A stretch of 5,460 bases of DNA from Acidimicrobiia bacterium (GTDB lineage Bacteria; Actinomycetota; Acidimicrobiia; Acidimicrobiales; SZUA-35), in the NCBI GenBank assembly GCA_029857855.1, contig JAOUGG010000242.1, positions 1 through 5,460 on the forward strand, in the 5' to 3' direction. Both the position numbers and the translations under genes were made by a program. Positions 1 through 4,984 of this stretch are shown here, one piece after another. The notes under the pieces are model-generated. The model made no database searches. It had not been told where the DNA came from and saw nothing but the letters and a program-made list of their open reading frames with translations. Numbering within the stretch: the stretch's first letter is position 1; the number at the start of each line of letters is the position of its first letter.

Positions 1-1
1 G

Positions 2-436
2 CGGGCCTACGGATCCGAAACCATCATCCGGATCTTCGACTGGTACTTCGAGTTGTCCGACCTTCTCGACCTCGACGGGTTCATCACCACCATCGCCGCC
101 CGGACGGCCCTCATGCGCGACTGGAACCGATTCCTCGTCGACCATCCTCTGGTCATCACCCCGTTCCTGATGCGCCCCATGTACGACTGGGACTACGACG
201 CGACCGGGCTCGACGCGGTCGCCGATCTGTTCGCCTCGGCCGTCCACTCGACCGGTATCAACTACCTCGGCCTGCCCGCCGGGGTCATCGGCATGGATCT
301 GGTCGACAACCGTCCTGCAGCCGTTCAGATCGTTGGCCGCTACTTCCGCGAGGACAGCATCTGTGATGCACTCGAGGCCATCGAGACAGCCAACGGGGTG
401 ATGGCCCATCAGCTCTGGCAACACGACCTGGCCTGA
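2..436 (+). CDS. Amidase-signature family protein, C-terminal fragment (5' end outside window)
   Basis: The reading frame is open from the first bases to a TGA at 434-436 and gives about 144 residues, roughly the last third of an amidase-signature hydrolase (usually about 450-500 aa). These enzymes hydrolyse carboxamides through a Ser-cisSer-Lys triad. The triad and the glycine/serine-rich signature lie upstream of the window, so catalysis cannot be checked. Recognition rests on the C-terminal pattern: a stretch reading NYLGLPAGVIGMDLVDNRPA followed by AVQIVGRYFREDSICDALEAIE. This corresponds to the usual 'N..G.PA....G.......P.G.Q.VG..F.E......A...E' ending of the family. The substrate cannot be told. 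The gene points towards the carnitine-type locus, but a small membrane-protein frame and a convergent gene pair lie between them, so a shared pathway is only a possibility. The family assignment is fairly sure; the function is not. Confidence 0.85.
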   Translation, partial: RAYGSETIIRIFDWYFELSDLLDLDGFITTIAARTALMRDWNRFLVDHPLVITPFLMRPMYDWDYDATGLDAVADLFASAVHSTGINYLGLPAGVIGMDLVDNRPAAVQIVGRYFREDSICDALEAIETANGVMAHQLWQHDLA

Positions 437-520
437 TCCTCCGCCCGAACCCGACTGCGGTTCGGCGAAATCCGTATCACCGGGCCGGATCCGATCGTCA
501 GCGCCCACGGCTACGCTGCG

Positions 521-784
521 GTGCTCATGTTCCTGTTTCTCGCGTCGGGTATCGGGTTCAACGCCTGGGAGCGTCGTGACAAGCCGGAGCACCGTCGTTA
601 CGCGGGGCTCTACGCCGTGATCTCCGGGCTGATGGTCGCCGTCGGGATCGTGTTCCTGACCGCATTGCGGGGCTGGTCCCACATGGTGCTGGTGCTGGAG
701 ATCGTCGAGATCGCCCTGTTCGCCGCCTTCTGGGTGGCTCAGACGGTCGAGCACTGGGGTCAGGATCATCTGCCGGCGGTCTGA
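521..784 (+). CDS. Small three-helix membrane protein, unknown function; start uncertain
   Basis: I do not recognise this family. From the GTG at 521 it is 87 aa, almost entirely membrane-embedded. Helix 1 covers about residues 1-16 (MLMFLFLASGIGFNAW). A charged loop WERRDKPEHRR follows, then helix 2 (about YAGLYAVISGLMVAVGIVFL) and helix 3 (about MVLVLEIVEIALFAAFWVAQ). The C-terminus is short and polar. The start is doubtful. No Shine-Dalgarno sequence precedes 521, and the frame is open back to the amidase stop at 434-436. The residues just upstream (SAHGYAAV) look like the natural beginning of helix 1, and third-position GC stays high there. A CTG at 455 or another non-standard codon could be the real start, or the gene could have lost its 5' end. 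It ends 6 bases before the stop of the opposite-strand dioxygenase, so the two are convergent. Confidence 0.6.
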   Translation: MLMFLFLASGIGFNAWERRDKPEHRRYAGLYAVISGLMVAVGIVFLTALRGWSHMVLVLEIVEIALFAAFWVAQTVEHWGQDHLPAV

Positions 785-790
785 GCCGGG

Positions 791-1924
791 CTACGAGCCG
801 AGCAGCACCCGCCGCTTGCTCTCCAGATCCTCGTGGTTCAGGTAGGCACCGACGTAGTGCCGTGGGCCGACGAAGGCGTTGCGGCCGTGGAGGCTTCGCC
901 AGTTGTCGAAGATCAGGATGTCGCCGGGTGTCAACCCGACCGCCACCCGGCGGGCCGGTGCGGCCGCGAGTTCGGCGAATCGACGATAGGCCCGGTGGAA
1001 GCGAAGCTCCTGTTCGGGTGGGAGAAGGAACGGGGCGCGATCGTAGTTGTTGAAGCTGACCTGGTCGAGCACGCCCCGGGCGTTCGACCGGAAGACCGGC
1101 CGTTCGGCCCGCAGGTGCACGCCCGGCTCGATGTAACGTCCGGGTACGGGTACCGAGGCCAGCGTCACGAAGGTCTCCGGTTCGGCGGTCTCCAGCTCGG
1201 CTGCGATCGCAAACCCGTCGACCAGCAGGCTCTCCCCACCCTCGGGCGCGGCCGCCAGGCACAGGAAGAACTGCAGCCCGGGTGCGTCGTGGCTGTAGGT
1301 GCCGTCGGTGTGGGGTGCGAGATGGACGCTGGTGTAGGCGGTGTCGGCGTGCTCGCTCAGATCGGGGGCCAGGTCCCACAACCCACCGAAGATCGTGTGG
1401 CGGATGTAGCCGAGGCGGCGGGCGAACGCTTCGGCCGTCCCCCGGTCGAGCACGTCGCCCCGAAGTACGAGGTAGCCGTAGCGGCTGAGCAGGTCGACCC
1501 CGAGGGTCAGGGCCTCATCGGACGCCGGGTCGAGGAAGGCTCCGAGGTCGATCTCGTCAGGTCGGGTCGTGGGATCGGACCAGAGCACGATGTCGGTGGG
1601 GAGGATCGGCTTCAGCTCGGGACGGGCCGACCAGTCGGTGGCGAGGAACTCCTCGGCCACGGATTCGAGCAGCTGCCGGGAGCACATCGCCACGGTGGCG
1701 TCGGGCCAGGTCACGGTCACCCACCCGTCGTCAACCGTGACCGTTCCCGGCTCGACATCTCCGAGTGAGAACGTGTCGACTCGGCGCTGTTTCGTGTCGG
1801 GGTCCTGGCCGGCCTCGCTCTCGTCGTGGTCGCGAAGCCAGTGCCACGAGATCGGTGCGGACTGATCGAACCCTGGCAGGTGAAGGTCCAAGCCGTTGCC
1901 GGTGACCGTGATCGAGAATGTCAT
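791..1924 (-). CDS. Trimethyllysine/gamma-butyrobetaine-type 2-oxoglutarate dioxygenase (TauD/TfdA superfamily)
   Basis: This 377-aa protein is predicted to be a cytoplasmic Fe(II)/2-oxoglutarate hydroxylase of the gamma-butyrobetaine/trimethyllysine dioxygenase family. Residues about 1-105 form the GBBH-like N-terminal domain (WHWLRDHD at 27-34, WPD at 73-75). The rest is the double-stranded beta-helix catalytic domain. Iron ligands are H205 and D207 (HTD) with H346 in DNWRSLHGR; R355 is the likely 2-oxoglutarate arginine. Features recalled from eukaryotic trimethyllysine dioxygenase recur: HTDGTY, LLVDGF (233-238), FNNYDRA (291-297) and DNWR.LHGR near the end. Aromatic-cage positions recalled from human BBOX1 look kept: F179, W183, Y197, Y361. 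The N-terminal zinc cysteines are missing. The start is the ATG at 1922-1924, preceded by AAGAAAGGA with a 6-base gap; an in-frame extension to 2053 would overlap the regulator gene and lacks support. It lies 34 bases behind the IclR gene on the same strand, probably in one transcript. Fold and chemistry are firm; the exact substrate is inferred. Confidence 0.88.
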   Translation of the reverse strand: MTFSITVTGNGLDLHLPGFDQSAPISWHWLRDHDESEAGQDPDTKQRRVDTFSLGDVEPGTVTVDDGWVTVTWPDATVAMCSRQLLESVAEEFLATDWSARPELKPILPTDIVLWSDPTTRPDEIDLGAFLDPASDEALTLGVDLLSRYGYLVLRGDVLDRGTAEAFARRLGYIRHTIFGGLWDLAPDLSEHADTAYTSVHLAPHTDGTYSHDAPGLQFFLCLAAAPEGGESLLVDGFAIAAELETAEPETFVTLASVPVPGRYIEPGVHLRAERPVFRSNARGVLDQVSFNNYDRAPFLLPPEQELRFHRAYRRFAELAAAPARRVAVGLTPGDILIFDNWRSLHGRNAFVGPRHYVGAYLNHEDLESKRRVLLGS

Positions 1925-1930
1925 GGCGTG

Positions 1931-1939
1931 TCCTTTCTT
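1931..1939 (-). promoter_or_regulatory. Ribosome binding site deciding the dioxygenase start
   Basis: On the minus strand this reads AAGAAAGGA and ends 6 bases before the ATG at 1924-1922. It selects that ATG over an in-frame extension reaching 2053, which would run through the end of the regulator gene. It lies in the 34-base gap between the regulator and the dioxygenase. I see no separate promoter in that gap. Confidence 0.7.
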
Positions 1940-1958
1940 CTCGGAAACGTTGTAGGCA

Positions 1959-2723
1959 TCAGAGCAGACCGACGGTTTGGCGCCCCACCGTTTCGACCAG
2001 GGCCTCGGCCAGATCGGGGAGGACGGTTGGCGACAGCCGGTAGGAGGGCCCATAGAGTCCGACCGAGGCGACAGGTCCGTCGCCGTCGGTCATGATCGGT
2101 GCGGCCAGGCCGTTCACGCCGACGTCGAATTCCTCCTCGGTCCAGACGTACCCGTCGGTCCGAATCCGTTTCAGCCGGCGCCGGATCGCCGTCGGGTCGG
2201 TCATCGACCGACCGGTCGGGGCGCTCAGCGACGCGGTCAGGTAGGCGTCGAGTCGCTCGTCGGGCCAGTGGGCCATGAGCACCAGGCCGTGGGCGACCAC
2301 GTGGAAGGGATGGCGTTCCGCCTCCACGTCGGGGGCGGTGACGGCGTTGTCGGCGTCGATCTGGGAGACGTAGAGCACGGCGTCGCCGTCATCGACGGCC
2401 AGTGTCGCCGTTTCGCCGAACCCGTCGGCCAGTGCGACCAGCAAAGGCCGGAGGCGATCGCGGAGCAGCGGCCTCGGCCCGTCGACCGTGAGGGTGGCCA
2501 GCGCGCTGCCGGGCGTGACCAGGCCATCGGCGGTGCGCTCGACCATGCCGATCGCGTTCAGCTGGCCGACCAGCCGCGACGCCGTGGATCGGGGCAGGCC
2601 CGTCCGCCGGCCCAGCTCACGAACCCCGACCGGACCGTCGGACGCGACCACCGCCTGCAACATCACGAAGGCCCTTTCGATCGGTCCCGATTCGACGCTT
2701 GACGACGTACTTCGATCGGCCAT
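1959..2723 (-). CDS. IclR-family transcriptional regulator
   Basis: This 254-aa protein has the standard two-domain IclR build and length. Residues about 12-66 form a winged helix-turn-helix: PIERAFVMLQAV, then VRELGRRTGLPRSTASRLVGQL, where the recognition helix runs about 43-55. Residues about 80-254 form the GAF-like effector-binding domain. The family landmarks HPFHVVAHGLVLMAH (138-152) and EEFDVGVNGLAAPI (197-210) are present. IclR proteins usually bind palindromes in the divergent region of the catabolic genes they control and respond to a pathway metabolite. Here it is transcribed towards the first dioxygenase and away from the second dioxygenase and BKACE genes, so it is the obvious local regulator. 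The ATG at 2723 is chosen because the conserved domain begins shortly after it. The frame is open upstream to 2825, but that stretch is the intergenic control region and overlaps the opposite gene. No Shine-Dalgarno is visible, and the start may be leaderless. The effector is unknown; a betaine or carnitine derivative is an inference. Confidence 0.92.
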   Translation of the reverse strand: MADRSTSSSVESGPIERAFVMLQAVVASDGPVGVRELGRRTGLPRSTASRLVGQLNAIGMVERTADGLVTPGSALATLTVDGPRPLLRDRLRPLLVALADGFGETATLAVDDGDAVLYVSQIDADNAVTAPDVEAERHPFHVVAHGLVLMAHWPDERLDAYLTASLSAPTGRSMTDPTAIRRRLKRIRTDGYVWTEEEFDVGVNGLAAPIMTDGDGPVASVGLYGPSYRLSPTVLPDLAEALVETVGRQTVGLL

Positions 2724-2731
2724 ACACTCGT

Positions 2732-2740
2732 ACCATATCA
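2732..2740 (-). promoter_or_regulatory. Candidate extended -10 promoter for the regulator-dioxygenase unit, probably leaderless
   Basis: On the minus strand this reads TGATATGGT: a TGN extension joined to a TATGGT hexamer, which matches TATAAT at 4 of 6 positions including the key A2 and T6. The hexamer ends 8 bases before the regulator's ATG, so transcription would begin at or next to the start codon. That fits the absence of a Shine-Dalgarno sequence. I see no good -35 box, as is common for extended -10 promoters. Confidence 0.4.
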
Positions 2741-2746
2741 CAGGAC

Positions 2747-2763
2747 GTCCCGCAGCATGGGAC
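2747..2763. promoter_or_regulatory. Candidate IclR operator (inverted repeat) in the divergent control region
   Basis: The arms GTCCC (2747-2751) and GGGAC (2759-2763) are perfect inverted repeats separated by 7 bases. A further GGGAC follows at 2771-2775, 12 bases after the previous copy, and the overlapping GGACGTCC (2743-2750) is itself palindromic. The cluster lies in the 80-base gap between the two divergent starts, beside the regulator's candidate -10, where an IclR-type repressor or activator would be expected to sit. The arms are short and GC-rich, so chance is possible in this genome. The assignment is by position more than by match to a known site. Confidence 0.35.
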
Positions 2764-2792
2764 ACAATACGGGACCGGCTCATAGCAGGCCC

Positions 2793-2798
2793 GAGGAG
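2793..2798 (+). promoter_or_regulatory. Ribosome binding site of the second dioxygenase
   Basis: GAGGAG lies 5 bases before the GTG at 2804 and supports that codon as the start. A clear Shine-Dalgarno here contrasts with the divergent regulator gene, which has none. I could not identify a convincing plus-strand promoter in the 80-base gap; CACAAT at 2763-2768 is the best weak -10 candidate. Confidence 0.65.
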
Positions 2799-2803
2799 CA
2801 CAC

Positions 2804-4042
2804 GTGACCCGTCCGGCGCCAGCAACGGTTCCCACCCCCGACTTCTACCACTATCGGTGGATTCCGCTTTCCACCGCCTCGATCGACGGGGATTTCGTCA
2901 AGCTCACCTGGGGCGACGGGTCGAGTCTGTCGGCCTACTCCTGGTGGCTCCGGGAGTCGATCGTGGCCGACGGCGCCACCGACCCGACCACTCGGGAGGG
3001 CACCATCGATCCCGCCGACTTCGACGATTCGCTGTCGATCACCGGCGTCCAACTCAACGCGGCCGGTGCGCTGCTCGTCGGATTCAGCGACGGGTTCGCC
3101 GGCACACTGCACCCCGGTTGGCTCCATCACGTCGCCACCGGCCGCCACCGACCCGAGGCCGTGATCCCGGCCGCAGCGATCTGGACGGCCGAGCAGCTGG
3201 CGGCACCGCCGACCTTCGACGGCGCCGCCGTCCTGGCCGGCGACGGCGACGAGCTGCTGTCGTTCCTCGAAGCGATGGTCATCCACGGGCTCGCCCGGCT
3301 CAGCGACGTCCCGGCCCGGTTGTCGGAGCCGGGCAATCGCGAGATCGAGGGCCTTGTCGCCGTCACTGATCTGATCGGCGTGCGTCGCGACACGAACTTC
3401 GGCCCCGTCTGGAGCGTCAAGGCCGAGATATCGGGAGACTTCGAGAACTCGACCGCCAATACCGGCCTCCGCCTCGGCCCCCATGCCGATCTCCCGACCC
3501 GGGAGATCCCACCCGGGTTCCAGTTCCTCCACTGTGTGGCCAACACCGTCGGCGGCGGGTGGAGCCGGATGACCGACGGGGCGGCGCTGGTCGCCCACCT
3601 CGAGGCCGAAGAGCCCGACACCTACGACGCCTTGACGTCGCTCGACTGGGTGTTCTTCAACCGGTCCCGGGACCACGATCATCGCTGGGTCGGACCGATG
3701 ATCGACCATGGCGCACCCGGCTCGCCCCTCACCATCCGGGCGTTCTACCCCGTCCGGGGCTTCCCGGCGATGGACCCCGACGACATCCCACGGGCCTACC
3801 GGGCGGCCAAACGGTTTCACCAGCTCGGCGCCGATCCCCGATTCCAGATCGGCTATCCGTTCCGTCCCGGCGACCTCGTCGGGTTCGACAACCGGCGGAT
3901 GCTGCATGGCCGCGACGCCTTCGATCCCGGTGGCGGAACGCGCCATCTGCGGGGTACCTACGTCGACCATGATGAGGTGTACTCCCGCATCCGGGTTCTG
4001 GCCAGAGCCCACACCCCCAACAGCCAGGAGGTTGGCCCATGA
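2804..4042 (+). CDS. Gamma-butyrobetaine dioxygenase-like 2-oxoglutarate oxygenase
   Basis: This 412-aa protein is a second Fe(II)/2-oxoglutarate oxygenase of the same family, but only distantly related to its neighbour. Gamma-butyrobetaine dioxygenase hydroxylates gamma-butyrobetaine to L-carnitine. Residues about 15-130 form the GBBH-like N-terminal domain (WWLRES at 47-52); the catalytic domain follows. Iron ligands are H227 and D229 (HAD, where HTD is usual) and H368; R380 is the likely 2-oxoglutarate arginine. HADLPTREIPPGFQFLHC (227-244) and FDNRRMLHGRDAFDP (361-375), then a YVD..E..SR.RVL ending, closely match what I recall of bacterial gamma-butyrobetaine hydroxylase. Cage positions F199, W203 and Y386 are kept, but the tyrosine expected 8 residues before H227 is N219, and the NN motif near residue 312 is absent. 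The zinc cysteines are missing. The GTG start has a good ribosome site. The stop overlaps the BKACE start by four bases (ATGA), indicating coupled translation. Fold is certain, chemistry likely, substrate uncertain. Confidence 0.88.
   Translation: MTRPAPATVPTPDFYHYRWIPLSTASIDGDFVKLTWGDGSSLSAYSWWLRESIVADGATDPTTREGTIDPADFDDSLSITGVQLNAAGALLVGFSDGFAGTLHPGWLHHVATGRHRPEAVIPAAAIWTAEQLAAPPTFDGAAVLAGDGDELLSFLEAMVIHGLARLSDVPARLSEPGNREIEGLVAVTDLIGVRRDTNFGPVWSVKAEISGDFENSTANTGLRLGPHADLPTREIPPGFQFLHCVANTVGGGWSRMTDGAALVAHLEAEEPDTYDALTSLDWVFFNRSRDHDHRWVGPMIDHGAPGSPLTIRAFYPVRGFPAMDPDDIPRAYRAAKRFHQLGADPRFQIGYPFRPGDLVGFDNRRMLHGRDAFDPGGGTRHLRGTYVDHDEVYSRIRVLARAHTPNSQEVGP
4026..4032 (+). promoter_or_regulatory. 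Strong ribosome binding site for the BKACE gene
   Basis: AGGAGGT, an ideal Shine-Dalgarno, lies inside the last codons of the second dioxygenase, 6 bases before the ATG at 4039. Together with the ATGA stop/start overlap it fixes the start. It suggests that the BKACE is translated at high efficiency from the same message. Confidence 0.85.
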
Positions 4043-4941
4043 CACGATCACCCAGCCGCAAGGTCTTCATCACGTGCGCCGTCACCGGTTCCGGAGACAC
4101 CGTCAACAAATCCGACAAGGTGCCGTTCAAGCCGTCCGACATCGCCCGCAACTGCATCGAGGCGGCGAAGGCGGGGGCGGCAGTGGTCCACATCCACGTG
4201 CGTGACCCGATCACCGGCGCCGCGGCCCGGGAGGTCGACTATTACCGCGAGGTGGTCGAGCGGGTCCGTGAGTCGGGCACCGGCGTGGTCATCAACCTAA
4301 CCGCCGGGATGGGCGGCGATCTCACGTTCGGTTCGGCCGAGGCGCCGTTCCCGGTCGACGAGGCGGGGACCGACATGGCCGGTGCCACCGAGCGGCTCGA
4401 TCACGTGCGAGAGCTCCGACCCGAGATCTGCACGCTCGACTGCGGCACCATGAATTTCGGTGAGGGCGACTACATCATGACCAACTCGCCGGCCACCCTC
4501 ACCGAAATGGCCCGCCAGGTGCGGGATCTCGGCGTGCGGCCGGAACTGGAGTTGTTCGACCTCGGTCACCTGAGCTTTGCCCGCTGGCTGTTCGACGAGG
4601 GACTCGTCATCGACCCGGTCATGGTGCAGCTCTGCATGGGCATCCCGTGGGGCGCTCCGAACGACATGAACTCACTGATGGCGTTCGTCAACAACCTCCC
4701 AACAAACTGGACGTTCTCCGCCTTCTCCATCGGCCGCGATCAACTCCCCTACGTGGCCGCCGCCGCCCTGGTGGGCGGCAACGTGCGGGTCGGCCTGGAG
4801 GACAACCTCTACCTGTCGAGGGGCAATCTGGCGTCGAACGCCGATCTCGTCCACCGGGCGGTGCAGATCCTCGAGGCGATGAACATCACGGTGCTCGGAC
4901 CGGAGGCCGTGCGCGACCAGTTGGAGCTGACGACCCCCTGA
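4039..4941 (+). CDS. BKACE (DUF849) beta-keto acid cleavage enzyme, probably 3-dehydrocarnitine-type
   Basis: This 300-aa protein is a full-length BKACE. These TIM-barrel metalloenzymes split a beta-keto acid using acetyl-CoA to give acetoacetyl-CoA plus a shortened acid derivative. Zinc ligands visible are H51 and H53 (VVHIHVRD) and E254 in VRVGLEDN (249-256). In the same motif, R250 and D255 match catalytic positions recalled for the Kce prototype. Other family marks are INLTAGMGG (85-93), TLDCGTMNFGEGDYIMTN (132-149), ELFDLGHL (171-178) and LCMGIPWGAP (198-207). The member cleaving 3-dehydrocarnitine to glycine betaine and acetoacetyl-CoA in carnitine-degrading pseudomonads (CdhC) looks similar as I remember it. 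Coupling to a gamma-butyrobetaine-type dioxygenase gene favours that role. The missing step is a carnitine dehydrogenase, not encoded here. Family is essentially certain; substrate is inferred from context and remembered motifs, and another beta-keto acid remains possible. It is the last gene of its two-gene unit, with no clear terminator after it. Confidence 0.93.
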   Translation: MTRSPSRKVFITCAVTGSGDTVNKSDKVPFKPSDIARNCIEAAKAGAAVVHIHVRDPITGAAAREVDYYREVVERVRESGTGVVINLTAGMGGDLTFGSAEAPFPVDEAGTDMAGATERLDHVRELRPEICTLDCGTMNFGEGDYIMTNSPATLTEMARQVRDLGVRPELELFDLGHLSFARWLFDEGLVIDPVMVQLCMGIPWGAPNDMNSLMAFVNNLPTNWTFSAFSIGRDQLPYVAAAALVGGNVRVGLEDNLYLSRGNLASNADLVHRAVQILEAMNITVLGPEAVRDQLELTTP

Positions 4942-4945
4942 CGCC

Positions 4946-4977
4946 TTGACCTTCCAGTCCAGTGGAAGGTCTAGGCT
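4946..4977 (+). promoter_or_regulatory. CueR/MerR-type operator-promoter for the copper ATPase gene
   Basis: A -35 TTGACC (4946-4951) and a -10 TAGGCT (4972-4977) are separated by 20 bases, the over-long spacing typical of promoters activated by MerR-family metal sensors. A perfect 9-base inverted repeat, GACCTTCCA (4948-4956) and TGGAAGGTC (4963-4971), fills the spacer. Its core ACCTTCC-8 bases-GGAAGGT is the CueR operator pattern; E. coli copA has 7 central bases as I recall it. This predicts copper-induced activation by a CueR-like protein encoded outside the window. The hairpin is operator DNA and lacks the T tract of a terminator. Confidence 0.88.
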
Positions 4978-4984
4978 GATGCTC

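Noticed and set aside
773..789. CCGGC/GCCGG inverted repeat between the convergent genes, considered as a terminator
   Set aside because: The stem is only 5 bases, lies mostly inside coding sequence and has no T tract. In GC-rich DNA this is expected by chance.
833..1768. Long plus-strand open frame opposite the first dioxygenase
   Set aside because: It is antisense to a strongly supported gene and has no domain or ribosome site. It is best explained by high-GC codon bias.
1977..2702. Plus-strand open frame opposite the IclR gene
   Set aside because: It is a shadow of the IclR coding sequence, with Gln/Arg/Gly-rich translation and no family signature.
2780..4051. Long minus-strand open frame of about 420 codons opposite the second dioxygenase
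   Set aside because: It mirrors a gene with clear iron-binding motifs, has a low-complexity Gly/Val/Asp-rich composition and shows no recognisable domain. Such antisense frames are routine in GC-rich DNA.
4948..4971. 9-base stem with a 6-base loop after the BKACE gene, considered as a terminator
   Set aside because: No T-rich tract follows, the sequence matches a CueR operator, and it sits exactly between the -35 and -10 boxes.
4979..4984. ATG at 4979 as the start of the copper ATPase
   Set aside because: It lies 1 base after the -10 hexamer, upstream of where transcription should begin, so the GTG at 4985 is preferred.
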